Virus record (IMG/VR): IMGVR_UViG_3300025108_000348
Coordinates: 1 to 25,401 of that record
Source: a virus
DNA: 25,401 bases
Strand: one strand, 5' to 3'
Numbering within the stretch: position 1 is the stretch's first letter; every line of letters starts with the position of its first letter. Position numbers and translations under genes: made by a program. A model generated the notes under the pieces. That model did no database searches, had not been told where the DNA came from, and was given only the letters and a program-made list of their open reading frames with translations. Of the stretch, positions 21,409 through 25,401 are shown piece by piece.

Positions 21409-22650
21409 GTAATGTCCAAACAACTGTGGTTTTTTGCCAAGCTCAGGCTGTGGCCTTCTTATAGGGTTTATCCAATGCACTAGATAACCCAGTGCATCAT
21501 TCATGTGGTCTAAGTTTCCGCTTTTGTCTGGAATTTGTGTTCCTTCACGGTAAACTTGACTGCTTATACATTTGATTAAGTTTCTACACCTAGGGTCCAC
21601 ACTTAATTTAACAGTTCCGTCCGTTGCTTTAAGACTTGCGTTCACCGCCGCTATTCTATCTTTCACTGGTGGATTGATATTCTTAACTTTAAGTGTGAAC
21701 CCTGAGTTTCTTAGTATGTGATGGTCACTAGTGTTTGAACTGGTCTTACGTGCTTGTCCACTTGCGTCCGGGTAGACCCATAACCTGTTATCTGGATAAC
21801 GGTTTATCAGTTCTTCTGCCATTTCAAATGTGTTTGATCCTTCCATACTGATTTCATCTATTACGCTTATTTCATTTCCGTTAATTCTAGCAATTGCGGC
21901 AACTAGCGGGCTTACGTTAAAGTCCATTGCCACGTGTAGTATTTCATTCTTCTTAAAGTCTAAGTCTTGTTTCTTAATATGAACTGCACTATCCCAATTG
22001 TAGTAAATGCTTCCACTGTATTGTTCAAAGCTGGCTTCATATTCTTGTCTAAAACTTTTCTCATCTAATTCATTGCGGGCTTGTTCTATTTCCTCTGGTA
22101 ACACATTGCCACCTTGCAGAGTTGTGTATTGAAAACTCTTCCAATTGTCTTGAGCGTGTGCACCTTGCCATAATTCATATATCCAACTGCCTTTGCCTTT
22201 TGGTGTTGTGATAAACAAGCCACTTCCTTGTTTGTCACTCAGTGCTGGTCTACAAACTTCTGTCCACATCTTTTTATCAATCATTGCCGCTTCATCCATG
22301 ATCAAATAATCCATACTCACACCACGTAAACTATCTGGGTTGTCTGCACTGCGTAAATAAATCTTTGAACCATTGATCAATGTAATACAAAGATCACTTT
22401 CATTTATTTTCTTTACCCATCTGCATCTAATAAACTTCTCTTTTAGATCATCCCAAATAATTTGTTTGGCTTGTCTATAACTTGGAAATACCGCAAAGAT
22501 GTTTGAGTTAGGAAAACGTGCATGTTTGGCAATTTCATGCATTGCCAAAAAACTCTTCCCCCAACGTCTGCCAGCAACTACAACTTTGAATCTGTTGATG
22601 TCATTGCTAACTTCTTTTTGAACATCACTTAGTGGCATTTGATTTTCCAT
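21406..22650 (-). CDS. terL: Terminase large subunit, 414 aa
   Basis: ATPase part: Walker A AGRRWGKS (residues 26-33), Walker B YLIMDE (115-120), coupling motif TTP (148-150). Nuclease part: Asp243 in MDFN, Asp295 in VYPDASG and Asp385 in HMNDALGYL, the three metal ligands of the RNase-H-like domain. It cuts the concatemer and drives DNA into the procapsid. The gene begins inside the holin-like gene (26-base overlap); the start is either 22650 or Met5 at 22638, and neither has a strong ribosome-binding site. The length is slightly short but all motifs are present. Confidence 0.95.
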   Translation of the reverse strand: MENQMPLSDVQKEVSNDINRFKVVVAGRRWGKSFLAMHEIAKHARFPNSNIFAVFPSYRQAKQIIWDDLKEKFIRCRWVKKINESDLCITLINGSKIYLRSADNPDSLRGVSMDYLIMDEAAMIDKKMWTEVCRPALSDKQGSGLFITTPKGKGSWIYELWQGAHAQDNWKSFQYTTLQGGNVLPEEIEQARNELDEKSFRQEYEASFEQYSGSIYYNWDSAVHIKKQDLDFKKNEILHVAMDFNVSPLVAAIARINGNEISVIDEISMEGSNTFEMAEELINRYPDNRLWVYPDASGQARKTSSNTSDHHILRNSGFTLKVKNINPPVKDRIAAVNASLKATDGTVKLSVDPRCRNLIKCISSQVYREGTQIPDKSGNLDHMNDALGYLVHWINPIRRPQPELGKKPQLFGHY

Positions 22651-22837
22651 TTACATAAAGACCAAACCAAGCCGCACCTGCACCAATCATTGTGCTAGTA
22701 AATGCTGCTTGAGCATTGTTTGGTTCTGGCAAATCCATAAACCAATTAATAACCAAATAGAAACTTATCATATAAGTTAGTATCAGCATTCTTGGAATTA
22801 TCCTCCATGCATCTAAATGTGCGGGGGTTAGTTTCAT
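22625..22837 (-). CDS. Holin-like two-span membrane protein, 70 aa
   Basis: Start set at ATG 22835-22837 (MKLTPAHLDAWRIIPRM); the frame continues upstream to 22945 but that part overlaps the two neighbouring small genes. Two membrane segments: MLILTYMISFYLVINWF (about residues 17-33) and FTSTMIGAGAAWFGLYV (about 46-62), then a short basic tail NGKSNATK. Very like the small holin-like proteins found next to packaging genes in marine phages. It starts two bases after the stop of the lysine-rich peptide and overlaps large terminase by 26 bases. Holin function is inferred from topology and size. Confidence 0.7.
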   Translation of the reverse strand: MKLTPAHLDAWRIIPRMLILTYMISFYLVINWFMDLPEPNNAQAAFTSTMIGAGAAWFGLYVNGKSNATK

Positions 22838-22838
22838 G

Positions 22839-22880
22839 TTACTTGCCGTATTTCTTCTTGCCTTTTTTCTTCTTAGCCAT
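22839..22880 (-). CDS. Lysine-rich 13-residue peptide
   Basis: ATG at 22878-22880 lies two bases after the stop of the upstream gene, stop TAA at 22839-22841, one base before the next gene's ATG. The product is MAKKKKGKKKYGK, nine or more positive charges. The frame fits exactly between two genes, without the overlaps that noise would give. It could be a DNA- or membrane-binding peptide, or only a spacer that carries ribosomes from one gene to the next. Translation is not certain. Confidence 0.4.
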   Translation of the reverse strand: MAKKKKGKKKYGK

Positions 22881-22881
22881 T

Positions 22882-23109
22882 TTACAGTCCGCCCTTTACC
22901 ATTCCTATAACAGTTGATACAACTAAGATAATAAGCACAGCCCAAATGCGTGTGTCTATCTTCTCAATTGCTTTTGATTGCTTTGCCATATCAGCCTCCA
23001 AGTGTTTCAAGTGATTATCTTTAATCACATCAATATTGTGTTTAATTTCAACAATATCTTTGCTGTTCTGCTCTGTGACTTCTGCCCACTTGTTTTCTTG
23101 TTTGCTCAT
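22882..23109 (-). CDS. Coiled-coil, single-span holin-like protein, 75 aa
   Basis: ATG at 23107-23109 (MSKQENKWAEVTEQNSKDIV) chosen over the longer frame from 23169, as AAAAGGAAAGCTACCA is directly upstream and the extra part overlaps small terminase. Residues 1-55 form a charged coiled coil (VEIKHNIDVIKDNHLKHLEADMAKQSKAIEKI), then one membrane span RIWAVLIILVVSTVIGMV and a short tail. This is the layout of XhlA-type hemolysin/holin accessory proteins. It may anchor lysis at the membrane with the 70-residue protein. Role is inferred. Confidence 0.7.
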   Translation of the reverse strand: MSKQENKWAEVTEQNSKDIVEIKHNIDVIKDNHLKHLEADMAKQSKAIEKIDTRIWAVLIILVVSTVIGMVKGGL

Positions 23110-23131
23110 TGGTAGCTTTCCTTTTATTAGT

Positions 23132-23479
23132 TTAGTCTGTCCAAGGTAGAATAGTTCCTGCCTCTTCATCTAATGGAGCATCTGTTTGGTTAAGAACGTT
23201 TTTACCTAGCCATATCTGCATAGTAACATTGTTCTTTTCCATAGCGTTTCTCCACTGTGCTCTGCGTAATGCTATCTTGCCTTGGCTTTTGCCTTCATCA
23301 ATAACATCTCTATAGTTTCTGTTTAGTGTATCTGTGCTTACACCTAAAACGTAGGCTATTTCTTTGATAGTGCATTGTATTTCACACAAGTTGCGTAATA
23401 CAGCTTTGTCTACTTTAATAGGTGGTCTTCCTTTGACTTTGCCCTGTTTGTCCTCAGTGTTGTCCGCATTTTCATTCAT
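23132..23479 (-). CDS. terS: Terminase small subunit, 115 aa
   Basis: ATG at 23477-23479; AAAGGAGTTCTACC is a strong ribosome-binding site. The N-terminus is acidic and basic-linked (NADNTEDKQGKVKGRPP), followed by a helix-turn-helix (CTIKEIAYVLGVSTDTLNRNY) and a helix RRAQWRNAMEKNNVTMQIWLGKNVLNQ typical of phage small terminases, which bind the packaging start and stimulate the large subunit. It is separated from large terminase by three membrane-type or tiny genes, which is unusual. Family assignment is good. Confidence 0.85.
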   Translation of the reverse strand: MNENADNTEDKQGKVKGRPPIKVDKAVLRNLCEIQCTIKEIAYVLGVSTDTLNRNYRDVIDEGKSQGKIALRRAQWRNAMEKNNVTMQIWLGKNVLNQTDAPLDEEAGTILPWTD

Positions 23480-23495
23480 GGTAGAACTCCTTTAC

Positions 23496-24872
23496 TTAGT
23501 GTAAGTCAACCCAAGTTCCGCTGCCGGTAACAATTGCGTAAACTTGTAGTTTATCATCTGTGCTGTTATAAATTACTGTTCCTGTGTCTACACTGCTTAA
23601 TGCATTTCTTTGAGTTGTAGTCATGTTTACAAACTTAAATGGCACAGTAGCAGTAGCCTGCTTTTGATTGATACTAAGTTCTGCTTCATCTGAACTATCA
23701 TGTGTTAGTGCAGCCAATTTCATTGTGCTTAATTCACCATTGTTTGCACTTTTGTATCTTGCACCAAAGTATCCAACTTTTAATTGACCTTGTGTATCAT
23801 CTTGAACTGAAAATTCCTGCCATGATTCAGCATCATTTGGTATTGTTCCACTGCCCCAATTTAGATTTGTTTTAACACCAGTTGACAAGTCACTAGTGGC
23901 ATTTGACATATCTGTTTGGATTTGCAATGCAGTGTTTGGCGTAGTTGAACTAGGTGCTAATTCTACTCTAACCTGTCCAGACATATTGTGTTTGACATCA
24001 CCAGTGTTGGTGTCTTTGCTCATCTGATAAATGGTTTGATTAAAAGTTCCATCATCATTCAGCACATCAAAGTATTGATATTTTAAATCACCATCTCTGT
24101 AACTACGCAATTGGTTGTTGTATGTTAAACTTCCAAAGCCTTGATCTGTTCCGCTTTTAATACTAACTGAATAATCATCATCACTTATGTTAAAGAACTC
24201 TGCCGCAACTGCATCATTATTATCCCAATCAGCTTTGACTACTAGAGGTGCTTCATCATCACCATTTTGGTTTTGAAGTGTTGCACTCTTTTGTGCCATG
24301 AATCTTCCGTAAATATATGCCCAATCTTTGTTGGCTTGAATTATATTATCTTGGCTCAAGTCATCCCAACTATAAGCTCTGAACCAAGCTTCAGGATCAG
24401 TGCCGTCATCATTGTTTGATTGAAACTGAATGCCGCCTTGGTATTGAGTTAAACCGCCATCATCACTGGTCATGTTAAAATCAATGGCAGGGCCTCTTGA
24501 ATCAAATCCACCGCCTAAGGTTTCTGTTCCCAAATCACGTTGAACAATTATACTAGCAACTCCACCAGACTTGTCTTCATCATTCTCACGGTTTGCATAA
24601 ATGTTTTGTCCGTAGTTGCCTGATTCATTTGTAAATCCACCCATGGTTGTGAGTGTGCTGTCTACATCAACACTTCCACTGAGTGTCAAACTTGATGCAT
24701 CTTCAATTGCCGTAACTGCATCACTGTCATCATATTTGTTTGCAAGTATTACCGCGTCAGATCCGTTTGAACTGACATAAAGTGTTTGTGCCGCAACATC
24801 CATTGCAACTTCATATTGTTCCAGGCTACCTGCTGGTGAACCCGTTCCTCTTTTTAATTTAATAGTTCCCAT
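23496..24872 (-). CDS. Tail fibre-like protein, 458 aa
   Basis: ATG at 24870-24872 shares a base with the previous fibre stop (TAATG). MGTIKLKRGTGSPAGSLEQYEVAMDVAAQTLYVSSNG is a common attachment-type N-terminus of marine phage fibres; the middle (residues about 60-400) is a beta-rich region with many N, D, T and G; the C-terminus MTTTQRNALSSVDTGTVIYNSTDDKLQVY...WVDLH is the usual trimerising end of such fibres. It may be a second fibre or a fibre subunit. It is followed by the terminase genes, so fibres and packaging are in the same transcript. Confidence 0.78.
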   Translation of the reverse strand: MGTIKLKRGTGSPAGSLEQYEVAMDVAAQTLYVSSNGSDAVILANKYDDSDAVTAIEDASSLTLSGSVDVDSTLTTMGGFTNESGNYGQNIYANRENDEDKSGGVASIIVQRDLGTETLGGGFDSRGPAIDFNMTSDDGGLTQYQGGIQFQSNNDDGTDPEAWFRAYSWDDLSQDNIIQANKDWAYIYGRFMAQKSATLQNQNGDDEAPLVVKADWDNNDAVAAEFFNISDDDYSVSIKSGTDQGFGSLTYNNQLRSYRDGDLKYQYFDVLNDDGTFNQTIYQMSKDTNTGDVKHNMSGQVRVELAPSSTTPNTALQIQTDMSNATSDLSTGVKTNLNWGSGTIPNDAESWQEFSVQDDTQGQLKVGYFGARYKSANNGELSTMKLAALTHDSSDEAELSINQKQATATVPFKFVNMTTTQRNALSSVDTGTVIYNSTDDKLQVYAIVTGSGTWVDLH

Positions 24873-25401
24873 TAGTAGGTTCCTCCATCTGTTAATGCTG
24901 ATAAATCTACACTGCTTAAACTGCCGCTTATAGTTAAGTCTGGTGAAAGGAAACTCAGCGTTTGATTATCAGTTTCACTTGTCAAATAACCTGCGTCATT
25001 TGTAAACATTGAAATGTTTCCTGATTTGTTTGTTAGCGTTTCTGTTGAATCAGCTTTTATGTAAGCCGCACCATTTGATAATTCATTGTTGTTTGTTGGT
25101 ATTGTAGGTTTATTTGTTAAACTAGCGTATGCGCCATCAAATGCATCTGTTATTCCATAACCTGAAACGGTTGTTGGTGTTGACGTTATGGCACTGAATG
25201 CCAAAGCTGTTGTCTTCAATGGTGTAAGGTCTACATTATTTCCACCTGAAATAGTCAATGTTGGTGTGCTGAAAGTCAGTGTTTGGCTGTCTGTTTCACT
25301 TGTGATATAACCTGCGTCATTGCTGAATGTTGATACCGGTAATGCATCAGTTTGTGTTTTAGTGTAATAAGGTGTCAATGCAGCTGCTTTTAGATAAGCT
25401 T
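24872..25401 (-). CDS. Tail fibre protein, C-terminal part (runs off right edge)
   Basis: Open without a start to the right edge; stop TAA at 24872-24874. An internal ATG-like TTG near 25378 is not the true start, as the frame continues to the edge with AYLKAAALTPYYT, the same sequence as in the left-end fibre. Repeats GYITSETDSQTLTFS, STPTTVSGYGITDAFDGAYAS and SNDAGYLTSETDNQTLSF occur; it ends SALTDGGTY. It is most likely the end of the fibre that begins at 1085, if the molecule is circular, or else a paralogue. The final DGGTY is shared with the small fibre-like protein at 6285. Confidence 0.82.
   Translation of the reverse strand, partial: AYLKAAALTPYYTKTQTDALPVSTFSNDAGYITSETDSQTLTFSTPTLTISGGNNVDLTPLKTTALAFSAITSTPTTVSGYGITDAFDGAYASLTNKPTIPTNNNELSNGAAYIKADSTETLTNKSGNISMFTNDAGYLTSETDNQTLSFLSPDLTISGSLSSVDLSALTDGGTY
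25281..25401. repeat. Exact 121-bp repeat, copy 2 (copy 1 at 310-430)
   Basis: Identical to 310-430 and ends at the window edge. The adjacent 24890-25280 region is similar but diverged from the corresponding part near 1-309. It marks an internal duplication in a fibre gene and probable assembly break. Confidence 0.9.

Noticed and set aside
25281-25401. Direct terminal repeat of a phage genome
   Set aside because: Copy 1 is at 310, not at the left edge, and both copies are inside fibre coding sequence.

Overview
The window is almost certainly the genome, or most of the genome, of a small tailed phage with a non-contractile (siphovirus-type) tail. It is AT-rich, gene-dense and compact, and every gene I can support lies on the minus strand. 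The head genes, the tape measure with its frameshifted chaperone, and a Dit-like / DUF2163-like / DUF6950 / gpJ-like baseplate series (the same order as in alphaproteobacterial gene transfer agents and related siphophages) support this. The fibre modules and base composition resemble marine phages of bacteria such as SAR11-like or other low-GC marine proteobacteria, but the host is inference. No integrase, helicase, primase, tRNA or classical endolysin is visible.

Layout in transcription order (high to low coordinates). Right end, 25401-23496: the C-terminal end of a repeat-rich tail fibre and a second fibre-like protein. 23479-21406: small terminase, a coiled-coil/one-TM holin-like protein, a 13-residue lysine-rich peptide, a two-TM holin-like protein and large terminase. 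21330-16429: portal, F-like minor head protein, scaffold, major capsid protein, head-tail connector and tail completion protein. 16416-6285: major tail protein, gp10-like protein, tail assembly chaperone with a programmed -1 frameshift, tape measure, a 1427-residue tail protein with a Dit-like C-terminus, DUF2163-like, DUF6950 and gpJ-like hub proteins, and a small fibre-like protein. 6265-1730: the early or regulatory region, with an HTH protein behind a palindromic operator, a probable small RNA, and three short operons driven by good sigma70-type promoters. These encode a divergent palm-domain polymerase and small proteins of unknown function, and end at a strong intrinsic terminator at 1730-1766. 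1533-1: start of a further operon (40-residue membrane protein, 109-residue virion protein, N-terminal part of the large fibre) that runs off the left edge.

The left edge cuts the 5' part of a fibre gene and the right edge cuts the 3' part of one. They share an exact 121-base repeat (310-430 and 25281-25401). The simplest reading is one circular or circularly permuted genome broken inside a repetitive fibre gene, with a small piece missing at the break. The structural operon would then run from about 1533 through the junction to 6285.

Genes work together as expected: early promoters give the polymerase and regulators, and the late operon gives packaging, capsid, tail, fibres and probably holins. 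Tight ATGA and TAATG overlaps at most junctions imply translational coupling. The most interesting items are the putative small RNA at about 5441-5684, the polymerase, paired promoter/operator classes, a repeated AT-rich motif in the three late gaps, the GGGAAAC frameshift site, and several tiny ORFs.
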